The notes beneath the pieces were generated by a model. It had not been told where the DNA came from, did no database searches, and worked only from the letters and a program-made list of their open reading frames with translations. From a virus, in the IMG/VR virus record IMGVR_UViG_3300030098_003565, positions 1 through 38,873 of that record: a stretch of 38,873 nt of DNA. One strand, given 5' to 3'. The translations under genes and the position numbers were made by a program. Positions within the stretch are counted from its first letter, which is position 1. Each line of letters starts with the position of its first letter. Positions 14,853-19,805 of this stretch are shown here, one piece after another.

Positions 14853-14929
14853 TGCTTCCCTATTCTCTGAACACGATTAACTATTGACATAATTAAACAA
14901 GTCCATAATACTATTGCTATCCAGTGCAT
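14849..14929 (-). CDS. 26-residue membrane peptide
   Basis: A single hydrophobic helix (WIAIVLWTCLIMSIV) with a basic tail (NRVQRIGKQ). Overlaps the next gene by ATGA and the previous by TAATG. A second tiny membrane peptide of this sort lies at 8135. Possibly an inhibitor of a host membrane protein; unproven. Confidence 0.5.
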   Translation of the reverse strand: MHWIAIVLWTCLIMSIVNRVQRIGKQ

Positions 14930-15075
14930 TATTTCTCCTCTTCTTCTACATCAAATATCATTGTTTCACTTCCCCATTTCAGAAACACATTTCCACTATT
15001 ATCTTCTTTTCTTACTTCTAGTTTATGAAACTCATTAAGATTGTCCGAGTTATCTTGTAACCAATAATCTTTCAT
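14929..15075 (-). CDS. Microprotein, 48 aa
   Basis: Soluble, strands and turns (FHKLEVRKEDNSGNVFLKWG), ending EEEEK from the next SD. Its ATG lies inside the end of the upstream gene, which runs 26 bases into it. Not recognised. Confidence 0.55.
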   Translation of the reverse strand: MKDYWLQDNSDNLNEFHKLEVRKEDNSGNVFLKWGSETMIFDVEEEEK

Positions 15076-15211
15076 TCTTCCTCCTCCTTAATATTCTGTT
15101 TACTCTTCCATATAAGTCATCATACTTTTGTAATAGTTCATCTTCAGTATGTTCATCATATCTAAACACTCCCTCCAACTCTTCTATCATTATGTCTTCT
15201 ATATGTGGCAT
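15050..15211 (-). CDS. Microprotein, 53 aa, overlapping its neighbour
   Basis: An acidic N-terminal helix (EDIMIEELEGVFRYDEHTED) and a strongly basic end (RVNRILRRRKNERLL). The basic part is encoded by the AGGAGGAGG that also serves as SD for the gene at 15075, and the two coding regions overlap by 26 bases. Not recognised; an RNA- or DNA-binding tail is possible. Confidence 0.55.
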   Translation of the reverse strand: MPHIEDIMIEELEGVFRYDEHTEDELLQKYDDLYGRVNRILRRRKNERLLVTR

Positions 15212-15221
15212 TATTTCTCCT

Positions 15222-15383
15222 CTATATATCTCGTTCTATCTTATATTCTTCTGCGTTTTCCCAGTCAATAACATTAACATCAGTTCCCTTTAGTTCATCT
15301 ATTACACAATCTAAAGCTGAATCCCAATGATTAGTATTGATTGCTGTATAAAGTACAATCTTCTCTATCTTTATATTCTCCAT
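15222..15383 (-). CDS. Hypothetical protein, 53 aa
   Basis: A small alpha/beta protein (KIEKIVLYTAINTNHWDSAL, then DVNVIDWENAEEYK). The last 12 codons fall in the 35-bp repeat shared with the end of gene 12929-13360. SD AGGAAT. Not recognised. Confidence 0.57.
   Translation of the reverse strand: MENIKIEKIVLYTAINTNHWDSALDCVIDELKGTDVNVIDWENAEEYKIERDI
15223..15257. repeat. 35-bp direct repeat, copy 2
   Basis: Second copy of the repeat at 12916-12950, one mismatch. Here the sequence is read in a different frame as the C-terminus of gene 15222-15383. Confidence 0.9.
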
Positions 15384-15388
15384 TATTC

Positions 15389-15541
15389 CTACCAATCCTT
15401 AGATGAAATATAAGTTAAAGCATTTATATAACCCTCATCATAATAAATATCTTCTTTACTCATAACTTCTCTATCTTTATCTAAATCTTTTTGTGTTTCA
15501 TTTATTAATTCATAAATAAATTTTCTTAATTCATCTTTCAT
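15389..15541 (-). CDS. Hypothetical helical protein, 50 aa
   Basis: Charged and helical (ELINETQKDLDKDREVMSKE) with a Tyr-rich end. SD GGTAAACA. Not recognised; second gene after the main leftward promoter. Confidence 0.57.
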   Translation of the reverse strand: MKDELRKFIYELINETQKDLDKDREVMSKEDIYYDEGYINALTYISSKDW

Positions 15542-15552
15542 TGTTTACCTTT

Positions 15553-15885
15553 CTAGTATCTGTATCTTTCTTTAACATTACAACCTAATATATCTTTCTT
15601 TTTTTCTAGCATTTTTCGTGCTTTTTCCCAATCATCATCTCGTAACTCTTCCCACGATTTATTGCTTTTAAAAATTATGACTTGCCAAACTTCTGAAATT
15701 AACTCTAGACTTTTGTTTTTCTTCCAATAATTTTCATAATCTTCTTCATCTAAATCGTTGTAAGCAAAGTTGTCGTAATAATCTATTATTTCATTTTTTG
15801 TCATACAAATACTACTGTTAAATTCTGTACCCTGATTACAAATAATTGCATAAGTAGGTTGAAATAACTTAATTAACTTATCCAT
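15553..15885 (-). CDS. Hypothetical protein, 110 aa, first gene of leftward operon
   Basis: The first gene downstream of the promoter at 15928-15956, with SD AAAGGTAAACA. Mixed alpha/beta with a Trp- and Asp-rich helical C-terminal half (KSWEELRDDDWEKARKMLEK). First-expressed phage genes often encode host-takeover proteins; no family is recognisable here. Confidence 0.62.
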   Translation of the reverse strand: MDKLIKLFQPTYAIICNQGTEFNSSICMTKNEIIDYYDNFAYNDLDEEDYENYWKKNKSLELISEVWQVIIFKSNKSWEELRDDDWEKARKMLEKKKDILGCNVKERYRY

Positions 15886-15924
15886 TGTTTACCTTTCTTT
15901 ATTGTTGTTAATCTCATATTACAT

Positions 15925-15955
15925 ATAAGAATAACATTGTTAATATAATTTGTCA
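15925..15955. promoter_or_regulatory. 31-bp element shared with 19520-19550
   Basis: 26 of 31 bases match the element at 19520-19550; the core is ATTGTTAATAT followed by RATTTG. Here it covers the -10, the spacer and most of the -35 of the leftward promoter. A common operator for one regulator is the simplest explanation. Confidence 0.6.
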
Positions 15956-15956
15956 A
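15928..15956 (-). promoter_or_regulatory. Main leftward promoter, sigma70 type
   Basis: On the - strand: TTGACA (15956-15951), 17-base spacer, TATTCT (15933-15928). The -35 is a perfect consensus. It would start transcription near 15921 and drive the small-gene operon 15885 towards 10239. The terminator immediately upstream (16027-16058) isolates it from the second leftward operon. Confidence 0.8.
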
Positions 15957-16026
15957 TAACCTCATCTAATTATTATCTAAACAAAACTTTAGATTTATTT
16001 GTGAAAAATTTCACAAGCTAGGGCAT

Positions 16027-16058
16027 AAAAAAAACACCCCCAAATTAATGGGGGTGTT
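16027..16058 (-). terminator. Strong leftward rho-independent terminator
   Basis: AACACCCCC, 8-base loop, GGGGGTGTT: a perfect 9-bp stem that on the - strand is followed by a run of eight U. It ends the operon that contains the RNA array. The T run lies only on the leftward side, so direction is clear. Confidence 0.88.
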
Positions 16059-16097
16059 CTTCGTACTAGAAAGGGGGTCTTTCTAATATATTAATCT

Positions 16098-16241
16098 TTA
16101 TGTGTCGTTTACTTCTACACTACAAGAATAATCTATACCACTTTGGTATTCTTCTTTATAATGTTCTAATACTTCTTTTTTACTGTTACCTCTAACAATA
16201 AAATCTTTTGTTACCGATACAATGTATTCTTTTTTTTCCAT
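16098..16241 (-). CDS. Hypothetical protein, 47 aa, downstream of RNA array
   Basis: Starts at ATG 16241 with SD AGAGGGAAC. Strand-helix-strand pattern (EYIVSVTKDFIVRGNSKKEV, then LEHYKEEYQSG), similar in style to the protein at 17031. It is the last gene before the terminator, 20 bases downstream of the first array unit. Not recognised. Confidence 0.58.
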   Translation of the reverse strand: MEKKEYIVSVTKDFIVRGNSKKEVLEHYKEEYQSGIDYSCSVEVNDT

Positions 16242-16260
16242 ATATTTTGTTCCCTCTTTA

Positions 16261-16364
16261 TAGATAGCTTGTAACACACAGTCTCAGTCTCTCTTAGTTC
16301 TAAGATAAAAATATTATCTTAACATCGTGTACACTTCTGCGTCCTATGTGCTACAAGCTACCTA
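16261..16364 (-). ncRNA. Array unit A: stem-bounded RNA, 104 nt
   Basis: On the - strand the unit opens with TAGGTAGCTTGTAGCACA and closes with TGTGTTACAAGCTATCTA. The two arms pair over 18 bp; the two positions that differ from strict complementarity are G-U in the leftward RNA but A-C mismatches in the other strand. The interior contains a perfect hairpin (TAAGATAA-TATTT-TTATCTTA) and a GTGTACAC palindrome. No ORF. It lies between the 17-kb genes and gene 16098 in the same transcript. Function unknown; I recognise no RNA family. Confidence 0.72.
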
Positions 16365-16442
16365 CAGAACTTGGATACTACCAACACACCTAAGTATTGG
16401 GCAAGGTTCAGTAAGTTCAAATTTCCCCTCGCTTATCCCTTA

Positions 16443-16552
16443 TAGATAGCTTGTAACACACATCAACTTGTAAATTATCCTATACCTTTACAAGTGCTAG
16501 TAGATTGTCTATATAGGTCAAATCGTACCTCTTATGTGCTACAAGCTACCTA
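16443..16552 (-). ncRNA. Array unit B: stem-bounded RNA with pseudoknot, 110 nt
   Basis: Arms identical to those of unit A. The interior differs completely: an 8-bp hairpin CTTGTAAA/TTTACAAG with a 12-base loop containing GTATAGG, which can pair with CCTATAT about 30 bases earlier to form a pseudoknot. No ORF. Separated from unit A by 78 bases. Confidence 0.72.
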
Positions 16553-16621
16553 CCAAGGTGTTGTCCAATGTGTGCTAACTCCCAATACAGGGTGGTTTTT
16601 TTTATTTAGCTCACCTTATTA

Positions 16622-16804
16622 TAGATAGCTTGTAACACACAACAAGGAGTTGCTGATAAGCGTTTCCACAATCCTACTTATCATTAACACTAACCCGTCA
16701 TTTCAAAAGATACTTAAACTTATCAACCCTTGTTGTAGATAAGTTCTTTCTCTAACCTTGTGTCGCTGTTTTGTGAAACAAAGTTATGTGCTACAAGCTA
16801 CCTA
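16622..16804 (-). ncRNA. Array unit C: largest stem-bounded RNA, 183 nt
   Basis: Arms identical to A and B. The interior holds an 8-bp hairpin AACTTATC/GATAAGTT whose loop sequence ACAACAAGG is perfectly complementary to CCTTGTTGT just inside the 3' arm: a 9-bp pseudoknot. A second hairpin GATAAG/CTTATC lies between. This makes a compact multi-helix fold likely. No ORF longer than about 20 codons. Confidence 0.72.
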
Positions 16805-16855
16805 CTTTCAGTCGCTAGGCGAAACAGGGCATTGTTTTTAACTAGCTCTTACTTA

Positions 16856-16950
16856 TAGATAGCTTAGTACCAAACAGGTGGTTTTACTAGTGTCGCTTTC
16901 GCAGTTCAGTCAAACTTCAGCTCTTAACCTATCTGATACTAAGCTACCTA
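16856..16950 (-). ncRNA. Array unit D: stem-bounded RNA with covaried stem, 95 nt
   Basis: Arms are TAGGTAGCTTAGTATCA and TGGTACTAAGCTATCTA. The outer ten bases match units A-C but the inner part differs, and both arms have changed together so that all 17 pairs remain (two as G-U). This is the best evidence in the array for selection on RNA pairing. The interior contains a GCGAAAGC mini-hairpin and AGTT/AACT stem. The GCGACAC string also occurs in unit C. Confidence 0.75.
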
Positions 16951-17004
16951 CTTCGTCCTACTTCCCTACTCAAATAAATGAGGTTAAATTGGGCAAGGGC
17001 TTTA

Positions 17005-17017
17005 TAGATAGCTTTTT
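17005..17017 (-). other. Orphan array arm
   Basis: TAGATAGCTTTTT on the + strand matches the closing arm of the array units, but no opening partner lies upstream in the transcript. It sits 13 bases beyond the stop of gene 17031. It could pair with the opening arm of unit D as an alternative fold, or be the remnant of a fifth unit replaced by coding sequence. Confidence 0.5.
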
Positions 17018-17030
17018 CGGATATTAATAT

Positions 17031-17189
17031 TTACCCCTTTTTATTAATCAATTTATTATTTTTATTGATATATTCTACTGTTAAAAATGGAGCATTAAAT
17101 TCTTTTATAGCTTGTTTAATGCCTTTGCCTTTAACTGTAACTAATTCACTACCTTTATTAGTAGTAAATTTGTAATCGTATCTTTTCAC
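17031..17189 (-). CDS. Hypothetical protein, 52 aa
   Basis: Starts at GTG 17189, overlapping the previous TAG by one base. Basic, strand-helix-strand (DYKFTTNKGSELVTVKGKGI, then KQAIKEF). Resembles the protein at 16098 in layout. Not recognised. It is the last coding region before the RNA array. Confidence 0.57.
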   Translation of the reverse strand: MKRYDYKFTTNKGSELVTVKGKGIKQAIKEFNAPFLTVEYINKNNKLINKKG

Positions 17190-17416
17190 TATTTACCTTC
17201 CTTTATCTTTCTATATTTTTCGTTTAGTTCTGATAAATGATTAGCAGGGTGGAAACAATCACGACAACTGTAATTTCGTGTAACTCGCTCCCCTCTTGGT
17301 TTAGTGTGGTCAACTTCTTTCGTATGAGTATACGAATAAGTTTTGCCTAACTTCTCATATTCTTTTGCTTCTTTTGTAATATTTTTATTACAACTAGAAC
17401 AAATAATATCTTTCAT
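17189..17416 (-). CDS. Cys/His-rich protein, possible degenerate HNH-like
   Basis: A 75-residue protein with an N-terminal CSSCN knuckle, then VDHTKPRGERVTRNYSCRDC and a following helix. The order CxxC, DH, CxxC resembles the framework of small HNH nucleases, but the final Asn/His pair is not clear. It follows an HTH-protein gene by a one-base overlap. It may be a zinc-binding nucleic-acid protein without nuclease activity. Confidence 0.55.
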   Translation of the reverse strand: MKDIICSSCNKNITKEAKEYEKLGKTYSYTHTKEVDHTKPRGERVTRNYSCRDCFHPANHLSELNEKYRKIKEGK

Positions 17417-17841
17417 TATTCCCCCTCTATTACTATCTTTGAATTTGGTCTATTTAGCAGACCTTTCTCTGCTATCTTATCCCAAACTTCTCTATCCTGT
17501 CCATACATAGTCTTAAAATCTGCTCTCTTGTCAGATTTTCTTGAATGATACGTGTGTCTTAAAAAAGAAACAGGTGTTTCCTCAAAGTTTTCTAACCTCT
17601 TTTGGTAGTCCCTAGCTTTCTTATGTTCTAACTCACTTGGTTTAGATTTTCGCTTAGCATTCTTTAACCTCTGCTTTGCTCTACTTTCATCATTGCACCA
17701 ATAAACTATGGTAACAGTGGATACTTCAAAAGCTAACGCTAGTTCCTTGTTACTGAAACCTAACTTTTTCAGCTCTCTTATCTCATTAACATCTTGTTGA
17801 GATAGCTTGTACCTCTTATCTGTCAATCCGTTTACTTTCAT
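17416..17841 (-). CDS. HTH DNA-binding protein
   Basis: A 141-residue basic protein. Residues about 12-52 (KLSQQDVNEIRELKKLGFSN then KELALAFEVSTVTIVYWCN) form a helix-turn-helix like those of resolvase or terminase small subunits. A basic helix follows (KQRLKNAKRKSKPSELEHKK). Residues 85-141 form a second domain with FLRHTYHSRKSDKRADF. It could be a transcription regulator or, given the HTH type, a packaging-related DNA-binding protein; position in the leftward operon favours regulation. Confidence 0.65.
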   Translation of the reverse strand: MKVNGLTDKRYKLSQQDVNEIRELKKLGFSNKELALAFEVSTVTIVYWCNDESRAKQRLKNAKRKSKPSELEHKKARDYQKRLENFEETPVSFLRHTYHSRKSDKRADFKTMYGQDREVWDKIAEKGLLNRPNSKIVIEGE

Positions 17842-17857
17842 TATTTACCCCTTTTCT

Positions 17858-17908
17858 GATACTCGTATAAGTATCTATCAGCTCTCCAAGTTGAAGAGCT
17901 GTTAGATA
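17858..17908 (-). promoter_or_regulatory. Intergenic stem-loops upstream of gene 17841
   Basis: TATCTAACAGCTCT and AGAGCTGATAGATA (- strand) form a 14-bp stem with one mismatch (17872-17908). GATACT/AGTATC (17858-17875) forms a second hairpin sharing four bases with it, so the two exclude each other in part. The SD AAAAGGGG follows. A switch or processing site is plausible. Confidence 0.6.
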
Positions 17909-17913
17909 GTTAC

Positions 17914-18111
17914 TTAGTAATCAATAGTATCGTAAATTTCTTCCTTAACTAATTCTGGATATTCTTCCGACACAATTCGCTTACACAAATTAAGCAACTC
18001 TTTTCTTTTGTCGCTTTCACTTTCGCTTAGGTCTGTATCTTGTAAGTGGTCTTTCACATCGTACAAATCTTGTACTGTATTATGAAACCTACAATATCCC
18101 ATATTACTCAT
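17914..18111 (-). CDS. Conserved small phage protein (MSNM-YCRF type)
   Basis: A 65-residue protein. I use ATG 18111, preceded by AAAGGGGAAAAGATT; the frame is open upstream only through a hairpin. The opening MSNMGYCRFHNTVQDLYDVK is close to a recurrent small phage protein whose function is unknown, followed by an acidic region and a helix (KRKELLNLCKRIVSEE). Cytoplasmic. Confidence 0.7.
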   Translation of the reverse strand: MSNMGYCRFHNTVQDLYDVKDHLQDTDLSESESDKRKELLNLCKRIVSEEYPELVKEEIYDTIDY

Positions 18112-18133
18112 AATCTTTTCCCCTTTCTTTTTT

Positions 18134-18186
18134 GCTATAAATAGCATTGAGTACTCATTGTTCAAACAAGTACTCTATGTTATCTA
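18134..18186 (-). promoter_or_regulatory. Intergenic stem-loop upstream of gene 18111
   Basis: Nested pairing: outer TAGATAACAT with ATGCTATTTA (one mismatch, one G-U) and inner GAGTACT with AGTACTC. The base ends in GCTATTTATAGC, itself a palindrome, then the SD. The UAUUUAUA-like 3' edge resembles the CUAUCUAUAA edges of the array units. Confidence 0.6.
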
Positions 18187-18197
18187 CTTACTTTAGA

Positions 18198-18377
18198 TTA
18201 GAAGTCATTAAGGAAGTTTTGCACTTCGGCTCTAAAGAATTTTATTAATCCCTCAGAGATTTTGTATAATTCTTCCCCTGTATAACTCACTTCTGAGCTT
18301 TCAATCTTATTTCTAAGTAACAAATAAACTTCTCTTTCTGTTCTTGCTATTAGTTCCCTTTGTTTATTAGTTTTCAT
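18198..18377 (-). CDS. Hypothetical helical protein, 59 aa
   Basis: Starts at ATG 18377 after SD AAAGGGGAAA; the open frame upstream is non-coding hairpin sequence. Almost fully helical with many charged residues (LIARTEREVYLLLRNKIESS). Not recognised. Confidence 0.58.
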   Translation of the reverse strand: MKTNKQRELIARTEREVYLLLRNKIESSEVSYTGEELYKISEGLIKFFRAEVQNFLNDF

Positions 18378-18407
18378 TTTCCCCTTTCTATTTATACCTT
18401 TTATAAA

Positions 18408-18445
18408 TAGTATTGTGTCCACCCTTGCGAATGGACACTATACTA
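18408..18445 (-). promoter_or_regulatory. Intergenic stem-loop upstream of gene 18377
   Basis: TAGTATAGTGTCCA and TGGACACAATACTA pair over 14 positions with one mismatch around a 10-base loop (TTCGCAAGGG). The SD lies about 20 bases downstream. No U run follows, so it is not a standard terminator. Confidence 0.65.
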
Positions 18446-18450
18446 ATTAC

Positions 18451-18633
18451 TTAATTGAATTTGATATTTTCTCCTATATACTCATTAATCAAATTATCTA
18501 ATTCAATTATTGTATCGTCACTTAATAGCCCAAAGTTTTGCCAATCTAATGTTAAAACTGTCTGTATAGCTTCAGCATATTTATCCACTAATGGACTATG
18601 ACCTTTGAACCATTCTTTTTTAGTATCTTTCAC
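18451..18633 (-). CDS. Hypothetical protein, 60 aa
   Basis: I choose GTG 18633, which has AAAGGGGAAATA directly upstream; a TTG at 18648 would place the SD inside the gene. Acidic, with two helices (VDKYAEAIQTVLTLDWQNF and DTIIELDNLINEYIG). Not recognised. Confidence 0.57.
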   Translation of the reverse strand: MKDTKKEWFKGHSPLVDKYAEAIQTVLTLDWQNFGLLSDDTIIELDNLINEYIGENIKFN

Positions 18634-18670
18634 TATTTCCCCTTTCAAGAATATCTTTTGATACCCTCTT

Positions 18671-18691
18671 AAAACAGGTCAAACCTGTTTT
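18671..18691 (-). promoter_or_regulatory. Intergenic stem-loop upstream of gene 18633
   Basis: AAAACAGGT, loop TTG, ACCTGTTTT: a perfect 9-bp hairpin on the - strand, followed by AAGAGGG rather than a U run. A shorter AACGT/ACGTT hairpin lies just before it. Same placement (between stop and SD) as the other stem-loops of this operon. Confidence 0.62.
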
Positions 18692-18714
18692 TTATAACGT
18701 TGGTACGTTAATTA

Positions 18715-19146
18715 TTAAATTAAATCGTACCAAACTAAATTGCTTTTGTGTTCTTGTAACTTATCAAAGAAAGTATTTGTATTAACTCTCTTTGATTTGT
18801 CGTCATCTATCCAATTAAGGTGCTTGCCTGTTGTATTGCCCCATATATTTTCTCTGATAACTAGCTCAGAGGTTGGGTGCTTAAACGCTACAAGCGTTTC
18901 ATAACTGAAATAATATTGTATTCTATTTACATCAGTAAAAACTAGGGCATTTAATCCGTAGTTGTTACTTGAATAATTACCGTAAGTTGTAAAACTTACA
19001 ATTTTATTTTCTAATATATCCTGTGTATACATATTGCCTACTTTCTTTAAGTGCCTAACCTGTTTTAAGGGGGTATCTTTTGTGAATATTAGTTCAATTT
19101 TACTTGGCTTGTTAAGGCTCTCGAGTGTCTTCGCTGTTCGTTTCAA
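18715..19146 (-). CDS. Hypothetical protein, 143 aa, first gene of second leftward operon
   Basis: Begins at TTG 19146 with no clear SD; a downstream ATG (LKKVGNMYTQD) is the alternative, but the first 35 residues look coding (KPSKIELIFTKDTPLKQVRH). Beta-rich middle (IVSFTTYGNYSSNNYGLNAL) and conserved-looking Trp/Asp (HLNWIDDDKSKRV). Not recognised. A 330-base leader separates it from its promoter. Confidence 0.58.
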   Translation of the reverse strand: MKRTAKTLESLNKPSKIELIFTKDTPLKQVRHLKKVGNMYTQDILENKIVSFTTYGNYSSNNYGLNALVFTDVNRIQYYFSYETLVAFKHPTSELVIRENIWGNTTGKHLNWIDDDKSKRVNTNTFFDKLQEHKSNLVWYDLI

Positions 19147-19480
19147 GCAGGTTATCTAAGATTATGCCTTTGTCTGACTTTATCTGTTTAGCTAGATTTG
19201 GTGCCTAGTCGTAGGGTGCTTCTAGCGTCTCAGGTTTCAGGGGCTTTAATTTCTTTTATGCCCTACAGCCTCTTGACCGTTCCTGATTAACCACCTTGAC
19301 AGTTCTTCTCAAGATTTGTGCTGATATTCTTTTGTCTCTCTGGGATTTTTATAACTTTTCTGTTCCTTCCTTGTATTTCAGCTTACCAGCTTTTTAATCT
19401 TTGTCAAATTACTTTGACATTCTTTTTAGTCTTTTATAAGTCCTCAAGTATATTTCCTAACTGTATTGAAACCTATAAGA
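19147..19480 (-). ncRNA. Structured leader or ncRNA between promoter and first gene
   Basis: A 330-base stretch without a usable ORF, noticeably richer in G and C than the flanks. On the - strand it contains TGTCAAA/TTTGACA (19402-19419), GCTAGA/TCTAGC enclosing 24 bases (19191-19226) and GGGC/GCCC (19241-19263). It follows the leftward promoter at 19484-19512. It could be a regulatory leader or an independent RNA like the array units. Confidence 0.5.
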
Positions 19481-19483
19481 TAT

Positions 19484-19512
19484 AGCTTAGTAAAGTCCAT
19501 TTTACTTGTCAA
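19484..19512 (-). promoter_or_regulatory. Leftward promoter of the RNA-array operon
   Basis: On the - strand: TTGACA (19512-19507), 17-base spacer, TAAGCT (19489-19484). Perfect -35, moderate -10. It points into the leader and genes 19146 to 16098, ending at the terminator 16027-16058. It is divergent from the rightward promoter 33 bases away. Confidence 0.68.
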
Positions 19513-19519
19513 GCTTATT

Positions 19520-19550
19520 ATAAGATTATTATTGTTAATATGATTTGACA
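19520..19550. promoter_or_regulatory. 31-bp element shared with 15925-15955
   Basis: Second copy (26 of 31 identical), located between the two divergent promoters and covering the rightward -35. A regulator bound here could control both directions, and the other leftward operon through the copy at 15925. Confidence 0.6.
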
Positions 19551-19573
19551 TAGGGTAGGTTATGTGGTATAAT
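19545..19573 (+). promoter_or_regulatory. Rightward promoter, perfect sigma70 consensus
   Basis: TTGACA (19545-19550), 17-base spacer, TATAAT (19568-19573): both hexamers are perfect consensus. It would start transcription near 19580, about 970 bases upstream of the first morphogenesis ORF, making a long untranslated leader that includes the tRNA-like element. Confidence 0.85.
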
Positions 19574-19805
19574 AAGAGGTTAAATATATGGGGTGGGGCT
19601 AATCAATCTTCCTTAATATCACAACAGAACCACTCATATTATATACACTTCTACACATATATAATCTAACTATATACACTTAGATTTAATCTAGTTACAA
19701 ATTGGTAAAAACTACCAAATAAAACCTATGGGAATATCAATTTCAGGGGTATCTTTATTTTGTCTTAGACATCTATATATATAAAGAACAAACTCTAGTA
19801 AAAAA

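Noticed and set aside
14401-14880. Rightward ORFs opposite the small-gene cluster
   Set aside because: They oppose several tightly coupled leftward genes with proper SDs; composition is antisense-like.
16361-16436. Leftward 20-codon ORF (TTG after GAGGGG) in the spacer between units A and B
   Set aside because: It has a decent SD but no counterpart in the other spacers, a low-complexity product, and a stop inside the next arm. Not supported.
16261-16950. Family of MITE-like transposable elements with terminal inverted repeats
   Set aside because: Arms are inverted and flanked by TA, which fits superficially, but interiors are unrelated, the arms covary to keep RNA pairing with strand-specific wobbles, and all copies are clustered in one transcript.
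16261-17017. CRISPR array
   Set aside because: Repeats recur at irregular distances (about 180-230 bases), alternate in orientation as paired arms, and differ in sequence in unit D. No cas-like gene is present.
17189-17416. Functional HNH endonuclease
   Set aside because: CxxC and DH are present but the final Asn/His of the motif is not convincing; kept as HNH-like only.
19732-19790. Rightward 18-codon ORF after the consensus promoter
   Set aside because: No SD and too short to support.
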